Shown here: one piece after another, positions 43,277 to 52,524 of the stretch
How the letters are laid out: every line of letters begins with the position of its first letter
Numbering within the stretch: position 1 is the first letter of the stretch
NCBI GenBank assembly: GCA_024404495.1
Contig: JAKSPT010000008.1
Coordinates: 16,706-80,705 of the forward strand
Origin: Lachnospiraceae bacterium
Lineage (GTDB): Bacteria; Bacillota; Clostridia; Oscillospirales; CAG-272
Reading direction: 5' to 3'
DNA length: 64,000 nt
Made by a program: the position numbers and the translations under genes
The notes under the pieces: generated by a model
Told to the model about the DNA's origin: nothing
What the model saw: only the letters and a program-made list of their open reading frames with translations
The model's database searches: none

Positions 43277-43316
43277 CCACAAATTTTGAAATAATAAAGA
43301 ACAATTATCAAAACTG

Positions 43317-43345
43317 TTGAAAAAAACAAAAGATTATAGTATAAT
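43317..43345 (+). promoter_or_regulatory. Promoter of the YhaO-walJ-rlmH run
   Basis: TTGAAA (43317-43322), 17-bp spacer, TATAAT (43340-43345). It points to the nuclease gene at 43420. Confidence 0.85.
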
Positions 43346-43419
43346 ACAAAGGGGAATCGGCAGCGGCACCCGGAAACACGGCTCCGGGGGGCACGAATCC
43401 CGAAAAGGACGGTACCGAT

Positions 43420-44547
43420 ATGAAATTTCTTCACGCCGCGGATCTGCATCTGGATTCGCCGTTTTCCGGCACCTCGCTCGAAAAGGCGGAGGTCAGGCGC
43501 AGCGAGCTGCGGGGCGCTTTCACCTCGCTGATGCTTTACGCCGGAACCGAGGCGGAGCTCGTGCTCCTGCCCGGCGATCTTTTCGATTCCGAGCACGTGA
43601 CGAAGGATACCGCCGATCTGATGAAAAAAGAATTTGCCGCGCTGCCCGACGTGAAATTCGTCATCGCGCCCGGCAATCACGATCCCTTTTCCGACGGGAG
43701 CGTGTGGGGAAGAACGAAATTCTCCGACAACGTGTATATTTTCGACCCGAAGGGTCCGGGCGTCTTCCGCTTTGACGATCTGAACTGCGACGTCTACGGC
43801 TTCGGCTACCGGGAAAAATCGGCGTCGTTTCCGTTTCCGGAAGATTTTGCACCCGACGATCCGTCGCGTATCAATATCCTCTGCGCCCATCTCGACCTGA
43901 CGCCGTCCTCGCCCTACGCGGGAACGACGCCGGAGCGCCTTGCCGCCTGCGGCTTCGATTACTGCGCGCTCGGTCACGTCCATAACGGCACGGGCATTCT
44001 GAAAACGGGGAACACCTTCTACGGCTATCCCGGCTGCCTTGAGGGCAGGGATTACGGCGAGACCGGACCGAAGGGCGTGATCGCCGGAGAAATGAAAAAG
44101 ACCGGGGGCGTTTTCCGGCTCGACTGGAAGGGCATCCGGTTCTCCAAACGGAGATACGAGGTCGCGTCGCTGAACGTGACCGGCACCGAAAACGAGACCG
44201 CACTCGCGGAGGCGGTCCGCGCCGCCGTCGTTTCGGGAAAATACGGTTCCGATACCCTGCTCCGGCTGACGCTGGAGGGAGAGGTGAGACCGGAGCTCCG
44301 CGTTTCGGAGCAGGCGCTCCGCGACGCCGCCGGGGACCTCGTTTTTCAGCTCGATATCGCCGATAAGACCCTTCCGATCTTCGATACCGACGCTCTGAAA
44401 CAGGATTTTTCCATCCGCGGCGCGTTCTTCCGCCGTCTCGAGCCGATGCTCCGGTCGGAGGACGAAAAAGAAAGAAAGATCGCCGTAATGGCGCTGCGTG
44501 CGGGACTTGCCGCGATCGACAACGGGGAGATCGGCTTCGGGCTCTGA
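43420..44547 (+). CDS. DNA repair exonuclease, SbcD/YhaO-like metallophosphoesterase
   Basis: 375 residues. The calcineurin-type metal centre is complete: LHAADLHLD (about residue 4-12), LLPGDLFDSEH (about 49-59), IAPGNHDPFS (about 82-91), ILCAHLDL and ALGHVHNGT (about residue 186-194). SbcD/Mre11 family nucleases process DNA ends with an SbcC-like ATPase; the YhaO form is usually beside yhaN, but no such partner is found here. The remaining about 170 residues form the family's C-terminal cap. First gene of its transcript. Confidence 0.87.
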   Translation: MKFLHAADLHLDSPFSGTSLEKAEVRRSELRGAFTSLMLYAGTEAELVLLPGDLFDSEHVTKDTADLMKKEFAALPDVKFVIAPGNHDPFSDGSVWGRTKFSDNVYIFDPKGPGVFRFDDLNCDVYGFGYREKSASFPFPEDFAPDDPSRINILCAHLDLTPSSPYAGTTPERLAACGFDYCALGHVHNGTGILKTGNTFYGYPGCLEGRDYGETGPKGVIAGEMKKTGGVFRLDWKGIRFSKRRYEVASLNVTGTENETALAEAVRAAVVSGKYGSDTLLRLTLEGEVRPELRVSEQALRDAAGDLVFQLDIADKTLPIFDTDALKQDFSIRGAFFRRLEPMLRSEDEKERKIAVMALRAGLAAIDNGEIGFGL

Positions 44548-44562
44548 TCCGGGCGGCTTGTT

Positions 44563-44973
44563 ATGAAGAAGAAAAAGAAAAAGACCAAGGACCTTCCGGC
44601 GCCTGCCGTGAAGGAAAAGAAGACCTTCAATTTCAAAAAGGCGGGCGTTCTGCTTCTGTGGATCGTCGGCGCGATCGCCGTTTACCAGCTCTGCAATTCG
44701 CAGGAATGGACCTTCCACCTTTACGCCTATCCGATCCTCGTCGGGATCCTCGGCGGCGCCTTCGTCCTGCTCAACGGCGGCTTTTCGAGAGAGCTGCCCG
44801 CAAGGGAGGATCTGCCCGCGGATATGACGGAGGAAGAGAAAGACGCGCTCCTCGAAAAACTCGGGAAGCGGAAGAAAATCGCGAAGAAGCTTCTCTATCC
44901 GCTGATCGCGCTGCTGTTCGCGGTGTTCGCGGACCTCGTCGTGCTTGAGATCGGAGATATGGGATGGCTTTAA
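44563..44973 (+). CDS. Hypothetical small membrane protein
   Basis: 136 residues, no family recognised. A very basic start (six consecutive Lys in residues 2-7 and more following), then transmembrane segments at about 29-45 and 54-70, a hydrophilic Asp/Glu/Lys segment with a cytoplasmic character (about 75-108), and a third hydrophobic helix at about 110-128. Its end overlaps walJ by ten bases. Confidence 0.7.
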   Translation: MKKKKKKTKDLPAPAVKEKKTFNFKKAGVLLLWIVGAIAVYQLCNSQEWTFHLYAYPILVGILGGAFVLLNGGFSRELPAREDLPADMTEEEKDALLEKLGKRKKIAKKLLYPLIALLFAVFADLVVLEIGDMGWL

Positions 44974-45737
44974 GCGTGATCAGCCTGTTTTCCGGCTCCA
45001 CCGGGAACTGCACTTACGTAACGGCGGGAAACGGAGAGGGGATCCTGATCGACGCCGGCGTTTCCGCCTCGGCGGTCGAAAGGGGACTTGCCTCGGTCGG
45101 CGCAGACATCCGTTCGATCCGCGCGATCTTCGTGACGCACGAGCACTGCGACCACGTCAAGGGACTGGCGGTCCTCTCCAAAAAGCACCGCATTCCGATC
45201 CATATCACGGCGCTTTCGGCGGAAAACTGCCGCTTTACCCCCGAAACGGAGGCCTGCGCGGCGGTCCATCCGACGCTGTACCGGGAAAGCGCGGCGGGGA
45301 TCACGGTCGAATCCTTCGAGGTCCCGCACGACAGCCGCTGCTGCGTCGGTTACCGCGTGACCGAGGACGCGACCGGGGACAGCGCCGCGATCGCGACCGA
45401 CATCGGCGCGCTGAACCGCGATATCCTCGGACATTTTCTCGGCTGCAGGGGCGTGATGCTCGAATGCAATCACGATATCCCGATGCTGCTTTCCAACCCG
45501 ACCTACCCGGAGACGCTGAAGGAACGCATCCTTTCCGAGCACGGGCATCTCTCCAACGAGCTGTGCGGGAAATGCGTCAGATGGCTTTCGGAGCAGGGGG
45601 TCTCCCGCTTCCTGCTTGCCCACGTGAGCAGGGACAACAACACGCCCGAGCTTGCGAAAAAAGCGGTCGCGGCGATCGCGGGGGAGGGCGTTGAGATCGC
45701 AGTAGCCCTGCCCGATACGCCCGTGAAGCTGATGTAA
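44964..45737 (+). CDS. walJ: MBL-fold hydrolase WalJ (YycJ/VicX-like)
   Basis: 257 residues. GSTGNCTYV near the start and the zinc motif FVTHEHCDHVKGL (about residue 55-67) identify the family, with CNHD (about 165-168), HGHLSNELC and AHVSRDNNTPELA. WalJ is a metallo-beta-lactamase-fold exonuclease linked to DNA repair and cell-wall control; it usually lies at the end of the walKR operon, which is absent here. GGAGAT precedes ATG 44964. Confidence 0.93.
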   Translation: MALSVISLFSGSTGNCTYVTAGNGEGILIDAGVSASAVERGLASVGADIRSIRAIFVTHEHCDHVKGLAVLSKKHRIPIHITALSAENCRFTPETEACAAVHPTLYRESAAGITVESFEVPHDSRCCVGYRVTEDATGDSAAIATDIGALNRDILGHFLGCRGVMLECNHDIPMLLSNPTYPETLKERILSEHGHLSNELCGKCVRWLSEQGVSRFLLAHVSRDNNTPELAKKAVAAIAGEGVEIAVALPDTPVKLM

Positions 45738-45760
45738 AACGCAAAAAGGAACGCTGACCG

Positions 45761-46183
45761 ATGCTGACTGTTACGGTTTTATGCGTCGGCACCCTGAAGG
45801 AGGCCTACCTCCGGGACGCCGTCGCCGAATACGCAAAAAGACTTTCCGCTTACTGTAAATTTCAGGTGTGGGAGCGCAAAAACGAACAGCTCCTTTCCTG
45901 TCTGAATCCCCGCGCCTTTAAGATCGCGCTCTGCGTGGAAGGAAAAATGCTCTCCTCCGAGGAGCTTGCCGCCGAGATGGAGGCACTCCCGACGAAGGGC
46001 GTGTCCGAGGTCATCTTCGTGATCGGCGACTCGGACGGTATGGACGAAAGCGTGAAAAAAGCCTGCGACCTTCGTCTTTCCTTCTCCAGAATGACCTTCC
46101 CGCATCAGCTGATGCGCGTGGTCCTCTGCGAGCAGATCTACCGGGCTTTTACCATCATTCACAACGGAAAGTACCACAAATAA
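45761..46183 (+). CDS. rlmH: Ribosomal RNA large subunit methyltransferase H
   Basis: 140 residues, compared with about 155-160 in the family. RlmH methylates pseudouridine 1915 of 23S rRNA. The SPOUT knot is present: EVIFVIGDSDGMDESV (about residue 87-102, SAM binding), MTFPHQLMRVVLCEQIYRAF and the invariant end NGKYHK. It is about 15-18 residues short mainly in the first half (LKEAYLRDAVAEYAKRLS), but the catalytic end is complete. walJ-rlmH adjacency is common in Firmicutes. Confidence 0.93.
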   Translation: MLTVTVLCVGTLKEAYLRDAVAEYAKRLSAYCKFQVWERKNEQLLSCLNPRAFKIALCVEGKMLSSEELAAEMEALPTKGVSEVIFVIGDSDGMDESVKKACDLRLSFSRMTFPHQLMRVVLCEQIYRAFTIIHNGKYHK

Positions 46184-46198
46184 GAAGGTTTTACGAAC

Positions 46199-48301
46199 AT
46201 GACCGCAAAAAGAACGATCCTGCAGCGAATCGCCGCTCTGACGCTGATGCTTTTCATCCTCGCGGCAGCGCTGCTTTGGAAGTCCGGCGCGTACGAGATT
46301 TCATTTCTCCCGCGCAAAGAAGGGGAGTCAGATTCCGGCACGGTAACTGGCAGAGAAACCGTGTGGGAATCGGATAACCCTGCGGCGACCGGCCCCGGGG
46401 ATACTGAACCGGGGTCCGGCCCCGCCTCGCCCGAAACGGGAAAACAGACGGAGACCGGAACCTCCGATCCGCCGATCCCGCCGAACGGCATCACGTTTCC
46501 TTCCGCCGCGGCGCTCCGTGAAAACGGGAGCGCGCTCTGGCTGAAGGCTTACGACGGCGGACAGGCGCTGATCGCCGAGGTGAATCTTTCCGACGCCGTC
46601 AGAACGTCGCCGTTTACCGGCGGCGGCAGAACGGTGAAAAACACCTCGATCGTTGACGCGGGGAGCATGGGCTTCCGCGTCGTGACCGAAGACAAAGAGG
46701 AACCCGTTCCGTGTCTGGAACCCTATATGGGCTTCGTCGTCTTTGACGACGGCATATCAAGAATGCTTTTTGACGCGGAGGGAACGCTGCTGAACGATTC
46801 TCTTCCCGCGTTCACCCGCCTTTTCGTGCGTGACGGCGAAGGAAACCCGATGATCCGGATCGGGACCGACGACTACCGCGTGATCCTTCCCGACGGCACG
46901 CTGGAGGAGACCGAAGAGCGTCCGGACGACTGGGCGCTGACCTATGACAAGCCGGTCTACGCGGAACAGGGGATCGACGGATCGCTTGAGATCTTCTCGG
47001 TCACGAAACGCGTTTTCCATAAGATCAAAGACAACGGGCTGATCACCTCGTCGATGCAGGTCTTCACCGCCGCGCAGAAAGCGGCGATCGAGGACGGAAT
47101 GTCGGTCGAGGAGGCGCTGAGAACGATCACCGACCGCTATCCGCTGAAGCCCGAGGAACCGGAGGCACCCGAAGAACCGGAAGCACCCGAGGAAACCGAA
47201 GGACCCGAGGCACCGGAAGGACCCGAAGAGACCGGGGAACCCGGGGAATCCGAAGAGCCGGAGGAGCCCGAAGAAACGGAAGAAACGGAAGAAAACGAAG
47301 AGGCGTCCGGAGAGGTCGATCATTTCCTCGACAACGAGGAGGAGACCGAGCCTGCCGAGACCGAACCTGCGGAAACCGAGCCCGCCGAAACCGAACCGGA
47401 GGAAACCGAGCCCGAAGAGACCGAGCCCGAAGAGACCGAGCCTGAAGAGACCGAGCCTGAAGAGACTGAACCCGAAGAGACCGAACCCGAAGAAACCGAA
47501 CCTCCGGAAACCGAGCCGGAGCCTCCGGACGAACCCGAGCCTCCGATCGACTACACGAAGTACACCTCCGAGGTCGTGACCCTTTACGGTTACCGGGACG
47601 CGGAGGGGAACGAGGTGCTTCCCGCGCAGTATTATTTTGCCTATCCCTTCAATGAGAACGGGCTTGCCGCCGTCGGCGTTTACAGCGACGAGGCGGAGAC
47701 CGTCGTTCTGGTCTACATCAACCGCTACGGCACGGTGCGGATCAAAGCGCAGGACGGCTACGTTTACCTTGACGGCAGAGGCGGCAGACCCGCGACCGAG
47801 CATTACGCCGCTCCGATCGCAAACGACGAGAACGCGATCGGCACCGTGTACTACGAAAACGGCTTCACGCTCGTCCGCCGCGTCCGCTACGACTATCTGA
47901 AGCGCTACGATGCCGAAAGGAACATATACTGCTACAACACCGCGACCGACGAAAAGATCCTGATCGACCCGAACGGCAGACAGATCGCGATCCCCGACGG
48001 ATACGGGATCGAGGCGTATTCCGACGGCACGCTGCTCGTGAGCAGAGGCGGAAAATTCGGCTACATCTCGCTTGCCGGAAAATGGGTCACCCAGCCCGAA
48101 TACTCCTCGGCGCGTCCCTTCTGTCAGGGGCTCGGCGTGATCGGAAAGAACGGGAAATACGGCGCTGTCGACCGCGACGGCAAGGTCGTGATCCCGTCGG
48201 AATTCGTCTACGTTTCCGACGTATCGGGCGGCGTCGTCACGGCTTACGACGGGACGGAATGGCACCTTTTCAATCTCCTTTCGGAAAGCGGAGACAACTG
48301 A
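46199..48301 (+). CDS. WG-repeat protein with a Glu/Pro/Thr repeat stalk
   Basis: 700 residues. A single N-terminal hydrophobic segment (about 10-25) probably exports and anchors it. Two low-complexity blocks lie at about 315-375 (PEAPEE-like) and 380-445 (ETEPEE/ETEPAE-like units of about 5 residues). The C-terminal about 240 residues contain WG-type beta repeats: VLPAQYYFAYPFNENGLAAV, GKFGYISLAGKWVTQPEYSS, KYGAVDRDGKVVIPSEFVYV. WG proteins are secreted or surface proteins of unknown ligand. The repeat DNA units of about 15 bases (47.34-47.52 kb) are prone to copy-number change. ybaK follows after three bases. Confidence 0.85.
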   Translation: MTAKRTILQRIAALTLMLFILAAALLWKSGAYEISFLPRKEGESDSGTVTGRETVWESDNPAATGPGDTEPGSGPASPETGKQTETGTSDPPIPPNGITFPSAAALRENGSALWLKAYDGGQALIAEVNLSDAVRTSPFTGGGRTVKNTSIVDAGSMGFRVVTEDKEEPVPCLEPYMGFVVFDDGISRMLFDAEGTLLNDSLPAFTRLFVRDGEGNPMIRIGTDDYRVILPDGTLEETEERPDDWALTYDKPVYAEQGIDGSLEIFSVTKRVFHKIKDNGLITSSMQVFTAAQKAAIEDGMSVEEALRTITDRYPLKPEEPEAPEEPEAPEETEGPEAPEGPEETGEPGESEEPEEPEETEETEENEEASGEVDHFLDNEEETEPAETEPAETEPAETEPEETEPEETEPEETEPEETEPEETEPEETEPEETEPPETEPEPPDEPEPPIDYTKYTSEVVTLYGYRDAEGNEVLPAQYYFAYPFNENGLAAVGVYSDEAETVVLVYINRYGTVRIKAQDGYVYLDGRGGRPATEHYAAPIANDENAIGTVYYENGFTLVRRVRYDYLKRYDAERNIYCYNTATDEKILIDPNGRQIAIPDGYGIEAYSDGTLLVSRGGKFGYISLAGKWVTQPEYSSARPFCQGLGVIGKNGKYGAVDRDGKVVIPSEFVYVSDVSGGVVTAYDGTEWHLFNLLSESGDN

Positions 48302-48304
48302 AGC

Positions 48305-48790
48305 ATGGAAAAAACCGTAAAAACCAACGCGATGCGGCAGCTTGACAAGGCGGGGATCGCCTATACGCCGCTGACCTACGAGCCGGACGAAAACGATCTC
48401 AGCGGCGTTCACGTCGCGGAGCAGATCGGGATCGAACCGGAGCGCACCTTCAAAACGCTGACCGCGAGAGGGGACAAAACCGGCCCCGTCGTTCTCGTGA
48501 TCCCGGCGGACCGGGAGATCGACCTCAAAAAAGCGGCGAAGGCGACCGGAAACAAGCGGGTGGAGCTCGTTCACGTCAAGGAGCTGCTCGCCCTGACCGG
48601 GTATATCCGGGGCGGCTGCTCCCCGATCGGGATGAAAAAGAAATTCCCGACGTGGATCCACGAGACCGCGCTTCTTTACGACGAGATCACGGTCAGCGCC
48701 GGAATGAAGGGCTGCCAGCTTCTCCTCGACCCGAAAAAACTGATCCCGTTCGTCGCGGCGGAGGTCGTCGATCTCACCGCGGAGGAATAA
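48305..48790 (+). CDS. ybaK: Cys-tRNA(Pro) deacylase YbaK
   Basis: 161 residues. YbaK removes cysteine misloaded on tRNA-Pro in trans. TNAMRQLDKAGIAYTPLTY opens the family; LVIPADREIDLKKAAKATG (about residue 62-80, catalytic Lys region) and IRGGCSPIGMKKKFPTWIHE (about 101-120) are diagnostic. The start is 3 bases after the WG protein. A strong terminator follows. Confidence 0.93.
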   Translation: MEKTVKTNAMRQLDKAGIAYTPLTYEPDENDLSGVHVAEQIGIEPERTFKTLTARGDKTGPVVLVIPADREIDLKKAAKATGNKRVELVHVKELLALTGYIRGGCSPIGMKKKFPTWIHETALLYDEITVSAGMKGCQLLLDPKKLIPFVAAEVVDLTAEE

Positions 48791-48797
48791 AACGCAC

Positions 48798-48853
48798 ACG
48801 GTCTTCCGCTTCTTCCCATCTTTTCGGAAGAGGCGGGAGACCGTCATTTTTTT
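48798..48853 (+). terminator. Terminator after ybaK
   Basis: A stem of about 19 bp (with a few G-T pairs) between 48798-48816 and 48826-48844, followed by a T7 run at 48847-48853. Confidence 0.9.
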
Positions 48854-48874
48854 GTTGAAAAAGCCTTTTCCTTC

Positions 48875-48903
48875 TTGACTTTTGATCGAAAATATTCTAT
48901 AAT
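48875..48903 (+). promoter_or_regulatory. Promoter of the deoC-lpd catabolic cluster
   Basis: TTGACT (48875-48880), 17-bp spacer, TATAAT (48898-48903). It is the only good promoter found before the cluster. A separate promoter directly before deoC could not be identified. Confidence 0.85.
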
Positions 48904-48960
48904 GTACACAGAACCCTTCCGCCTCGGGCGGAACCATTTTCAGACAGGGAGGAACCGGAT

Positions 48961-49719
48961 ATGGTTTCTGTTGCGACAAAAATTCTGACCGAACGGGTGC
49001 GCCCCGGCGAGGTCGGATTCTTCTTTATGGGTCAGGCGGGCTTCATCCTGAAGGACAGCGAGGGAAGACTGACCGCCGTTGACCTCTATCTCACCGACGG
49101 CACCGCGCGCATCGCCGGCTTCAAGCGGCTGATGCCCCGCATCCTCGAGCCCTCCGAGCTCGTGTTCGATACCGTCATCACCACCCACGCCCATCCCGAT
49201 CACTTCGATTACGACGCGATCCCGATCCTCACCGAGGATACCCGCACCGCCTTCTACTCCTCCGCCGTCGGCGTTGAGGAAGCGAAGAAGCTCCAGATCG
49301 AAAAGACCAAGCTGCTCGAACGCGGCGGCGTCTACGAGGAGCCCGGTCTGAAGATCGAGGCGGTCTACTGCGACCACGGCGAACTCGCGAAGGACGCGGT
49401 CGGTCTGATCCTCACCCTCGAGGGCAAGACGATCTACGTCGCGGGCGACACCGCCTTCCGTCCCGAAATGATCAGGGACATCGCGGCACGCCATATCGAC
49501 CTGATGGTCGCGCCGATCAACGGCGCCTTCGGCAACCTGAACGAGCGTCAGTGCGCCGACTACGCGGGCATCGTCCGTCCGGAACTGATCGTGCCCTGCC
49601 ACTACTGGTGCTTTGCCGAGCACGGCGGCGATCCCGGCGTGTTCGCGAATATCATGAAGAAGGACTACCCGGAGATCAAGTACAACTGTATGTACATGGG
49701 CGAGTCCATCCGCATCTGA
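48961..49719 (+). CDS. MBL-fold metallohydrolase, UlaG-like
   Basis: 252 residues. MGQAGFILKD and the metal site ITTHAHPDHFDYDA (about residues 75-88) mark the MBL fold; YVAGDTAFRPEM and CHYWCFAEHGGDP follow. The closest named family by pattern is UlaG (L-ascorbate-6-phosphate lactonase), but the match is from general family features, so a lactonase or phosphodiesterase of another sugar derivative is equally possible. GGGAGG precedes ATG 48961. It begins the cluster that continues with deoC. Confidence 0.75.
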   Translation: MVSVATKILTERVRPGEVGFFFMGQAGFILKDSEGRLTAVDLYLTDGTARIAGFKRLMPRILEPSELVFDTVITTHAHPDHFDYDAIPILTEDTRTAFYSSAVGVEEAKKLQIEKTKLLERGGVYEEPGLKIEAVYCDHGELAKDAVGLILTLEGKTIYVAGDTAFRPEMIRDIAARHIDLMVAPINGAFGNLNERQCADYAGIVRPELIVPCHYWCFAEHGGDPGVFANIMKKDYPEIKYNCMYMGESIRI

Positions 49720-49739
49720 TTTCAGCGTATCCATCGTTT

Positions 49740-49763
49740 CCGATCGCGGGAAACCGCGGTCGG
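49740..49763 (+). promoter_or_regulatory. GAAA-loop hairpin between the MBL gene and deoC
   Basis: CCGATCGCGG (49740-49749) pairs with CCGCGGTCGG (49754-49763) around a GAAA tetraloop, one G-T pair. No tight T-run follows. It could be an attenuator, processing site or weak terminator that sets deoC expression. Confidence 0.5.
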
Positions 49764-49851
49764 GGACGTATTTGTTACGATGAAAAAACGGTTTCCCAAC
49801 TCATTTTTCCACAAAAATCAAAAAAATAATTAAATAAAAGGAGTACCCACC

Positions 49852-50529
49852 ATGATTGCAAATCTGAACAAGTACGTTGACCACACCATTCTGAAGGCTT
49901 TCGCCACCAGAAAGGACGTTGAAAAGCTCTGCGCCGCCGCAAAGGAATACGACTTCGCGTCGGTCTGCGTCAACCCCATGTACGTTTCCCTCGCGAGAGA
50001 CCTTCTTGAGGGCACCACCGTCAATATCTGCACCGTCATCGGCTTCCCGCTCGGGGCAAACACCACCGCCATCAAGGCTGCCGAGACCGAACAGGCCTAC
50101 ATCGACGGCTGCAACGAATTCGATATGGTCATCGCCGTCGGCGCGCTGAAGGAAGGCAGATACGACTACGTCAGAAACGACATTCAGGCTGTCGTCAAGG
50201 CTGCCAAGGGCAGAACCGTCAAGGTCATCATCGAGACCGCTTACCTCACCGACGAGGAAAAGATCATGGCGTGCAGGCTCTGCACCGAGGCGGGCGCGAA
50301 CTTCGTCAAGACCTGCACCGGCTTCTCCACCGCCGCAGACGCTCCGAACTTTGCCACCGTTCACGATATCGAACTGATGCGCGCCAACATCGCTCCCGAG
50401 ATGAAGGTCAAGGCTTCCTCCGGTATCCGTACCTACGAGGACGCGCTCGCTCTCATCAACGCCGGTGCGGAACGCCTCGGCACCTCCGCGGGCGTCAAGA
50501 TCCTTGAGGGCGCCGAAGCCGCAAAATAA
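49852..50529 (+). CDS. deoC: Deoxyribose-phosphate aldolase
   Basis: 225 residues, class I aldolase that splits 2-deoxyribose-5-phosphate into acetaldehyde and glyceraldehyde-3-phosphate. YVDHTILKAFAT (about residues 7-18), the Schiff-base lysine in FVKTCTGFST (about residue 151-160), and VKASSGIRTYEDALALI (about residue 183-199, second lysine) are all present. AAAGGAG is 10 bases before ATG 49852. Its acetaldehyde product matches the aldehyde and alcohol dehydrogenases downstream. Confidence 0.95.
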   Translation: MIANLNKYVDHTILKAFATRKDVEKLCAAAKEYDFASVCVNPMYVSLARDLLEGTTVNICTVIGFPLGANTTAIKAAETEQAYIDGCNEFDMVIAVGALKEGRYDYVRNDIQAVVKAAKGRTVKVIIETAYLTDEEKIMACRLCTEAGANFVKTCTGFSTAADAPNFATVHDIELMRANIAPEMKVKASSGIRTYEDALALINAGAERLGTSAGVKILEGAEAAK

Positions 50530-50583
50530 GTCCCTGCTCTCCAAAAACCGAGAAAGGACGCTCTTCACGAGCGGCACGAACGA

Positions 50584-51525
50584 ATGAAGGCATACTTTTC
50601 CGAATATCGGGGCGCTCGCGCGCTGGCGATCGACACGGGATCGATCACCCTCCTCTTCCTTCCCGACAACGGCGGCAGACTGATCTCGCTGATCGACCGC
50701 CGGGGCAGGGAATGGATGGCTTCCGAGACCGGCGAGACCTACCGCGGTCTCACCCTCGATTCGGTCTATATCGACGCGGACGTGTGCGGGATGGACGATA
50801 TGTTCCCGACGATCGATCCCGAGACCGCTCCGGTCAAGGGCGGCGTGAGAAACGGCGTTCTGTATAACGATCACGGCGAGGTCGCGCGCTCCGCGTACGG
50901 CATCGCGCGTCCCGACAACGATCAGCTCGATATGCACTTTACCTCCTCCCGTCTGCTCTACCGTTTCTCCAAGAACGTGACCGCGACCGAGGACGGCGGC
51001 GCGCTCATCCATTACGAGATCGAGAATCTCTCCGCCGAGCCCTTCCCCTGCCTCTTTGCCGCGCACTGTATGCTGGCGCACGCGCCGGGCGGCGAGGTGA
51101 TCCTTCCCTTCGCGGAAGGGGAACCGGTCGAAATGTGCTTCGACGAGGACGGCGAATACGGCGTCCGCGGCGACGTGCTTCCTCTGACGAGGGAGATGCT
51201 GATCGCGCGCGAGACCGAAGACAAACCGGCGGGAAACGCCTATAAGTTCTATTTCAGAAACAAAACGAAGACCGGTTCCATCCGTTACCGCGTCGGCGAT
51301 TACGAGCTCGCGCTGGAATACGACGCGGAAAAGCTCCCCTACGTCGGTATCTGGATGAACAACGGCAAATTCAAGGATCATCCCTGCGTGACCCCCGAGC
51401 CCTGCTCGCTCCCCTTCGACAAGGTGACCGAGGCGGGCAAGCGCGGTCTCGAAGCGGTGATCCCGCCCCACGGCAGCTTTGAATTCGATCTGAAGCTGTC
51501 GGTCGAGGCGGTCGGAACCCGATAA
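50584..51525 (+). CDS. Aldose 1-epimerase-like protein (galactose mutarotase fold)
   Basis: 313 residues. It has the beta-sandwich pattern of the mutarotase superfamily: FLPDNGGRLISLIDRRGREW near the start, MFPTIDPETAP, NGVLYNDHGEVARSAYG (catalytic His region, about residue 90-106) and FAAHCMLAHAPGGEV (second His, about 156-170). It would interconvert anomers of the sugar handled by the kinase next door. No clear Shine-Dalgarno site near ATG 50584; AAAGGA lies 24 bases upstream. Confidence 0.8.
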   Translation: MKAYFSEYRGARALAIDTGSITLLFLPDNGGRLISLIDRRGREWMASETGETYRGLTLDSVYIDADVCGMDDMFPTIDPETAPVKGGVRNGVLYNDHGEVARSAYGIARPDNDQLDMHFTSSRLLYRFSKNVTATEDGGALIHYEIENLSAEPFPCLFAAHCMLAHAPGGEVILPFAEGEPVEMCFDEDGEYGVRGDVLPLTREMLIARETEDKPAGNAYKFYFRNKTKTGSIRYRVGDYELALEYDAEKLPYVGIWMNNGKFKDHPCVTPEPCSLPFDKVTEAGKRGLEAVIPPHGSFEFDLKLSVEAVGTR

Positions 51526-51557
51526 GACAGTTTGAAATACAGAAAGGAACCAATTCA

Positions 51558-52505
51558 ATGACGAACGAAAAAACCTGTAAGATCGTCGTGGTCGGCAGCT
51601 TTATCGTTGACCTTTCCGCCATCACCCCCGCCTTTCCGAGAGACGGCGAGAGCATCGTCGGGAAACGCCTGAAGATCGGTCCCGGCGGCAAGGGCTCCAA
51701 TCAGGCGACCGCCGCTTCCCGCGCGGGCGGCGAGGTCGTGATGATCACCAAGACCGGAAACGATACCTTCCGTTCGGTCTGTACCGACCATTACGCGAGA
51801 GAGCAGATGACCGACAAATACGTGTACAGCGATCCGAACGAGGATACCGGCACCGCGATCATCGAGGTCCACGAAAAGACCGCCGAGAACCGCATCATCG
51901 TGATGAAGGCGGCAAACGACCATCTGACCCCCGCCGAGGTCGACGCCGCGGAGGAAGAATTCCGCACCTGCGACGCCGTCCTGCTTCAGCTCGAATCCAA
52001 CTTTGACGCCATCCGCGAGGCGATCGCGCTGGCAAAGAAATACGGCAAGACGATCGTGATGAATCCCGCACCCGCACAGAAGGTCCCCGAAGGCTTCTTT
52101 GACGGGATCGACTACTTCACGCCCAACGAGACCGAAGCCGAGTTCTTCTCCGGCATCGTCGTGAAGGACGAGGAGAGCGCGTTCGCGGCAGGCAGAAAGA
52201 TGATCGCCGAGCAGAACGTCGGCTGCGTTATCATCACCCTCGGCAAGAAGGGTGCCGCCGTCGTGAAGAAGGATCTGACGATGGTCGTCCCGACGACCGA
52301 CCTCAAGCCGATCGACACCACCGGCGCGGGCGACGCCTTCAACGGCGGTCTGACCGTCGCGCTCGCGGAAAAGAGAGACATCGAGGACGCCGTCAAGTTC
52401 GCGAACTGCGTCGCCTCGATCTCTGTCACGAGACAGGGCTCCTCCCCCGCGATGCCGCACCGCGACGAGGTCGAAGAGCTTTACCGTAACTATTACGGCA
52501 AATAA
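51558..52505 (+). CDS. PfkB-family carbohydrate kinase, ribokinase/deoxyribokinase type
   Basis: 315 residues. IVVVGSFIVDLS and GPGGKGSNQATAASRAGGEV (about residue 38-57) match ribokinase signature 1; PIDTTGAGDAFNGGLTVALA (about 254-273) is signature 2 with catalytic Asp. Ribokinase and deoxyribokinase are close; the deoC neighbour makes 2-deoxyribose the likelier substrate, which is inference. AAAGGA lies 11 bases before ATG 51558. Confidence 0.9.
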   Translation: MTNEKTCKIVVVGSFIVDLSAITPAFPRDGESIVGKRLKIGPGGKGSNQATAASRAGGEVVMITKTGNDTFRSVCTDHYAREQMTDKYVYSDPNEDTGTAIIEVHEKTAENRIIVMKAANDHLTPAEVDAAEEEFRTCDAVLLQLESNFDAIREAIALAKKYGKTIVMNPAPAQKVPEGFFDGIDYFTPNETEAEFFSGIVVKDEESAFAAGRKMIAEQNVGCVIITLGKKGAAVVKKDLTMVVPTTDLKPIDTTGAGDAFNGGLTVALAEKRDIEDAVKFANCVASISVTRQGSSPAMPHRDEVEELYRNYYGK

Positions 52506-52524
52506 TCCGTATTGGAGAAAAACT

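Noticed and set aside
47340..47525. Regular repeat block that resembles a CRISPR array at first sight
   Set aside because: The units are contiguous 15-base codon repeats without spacers and lie in frame inside the WG protein gene.
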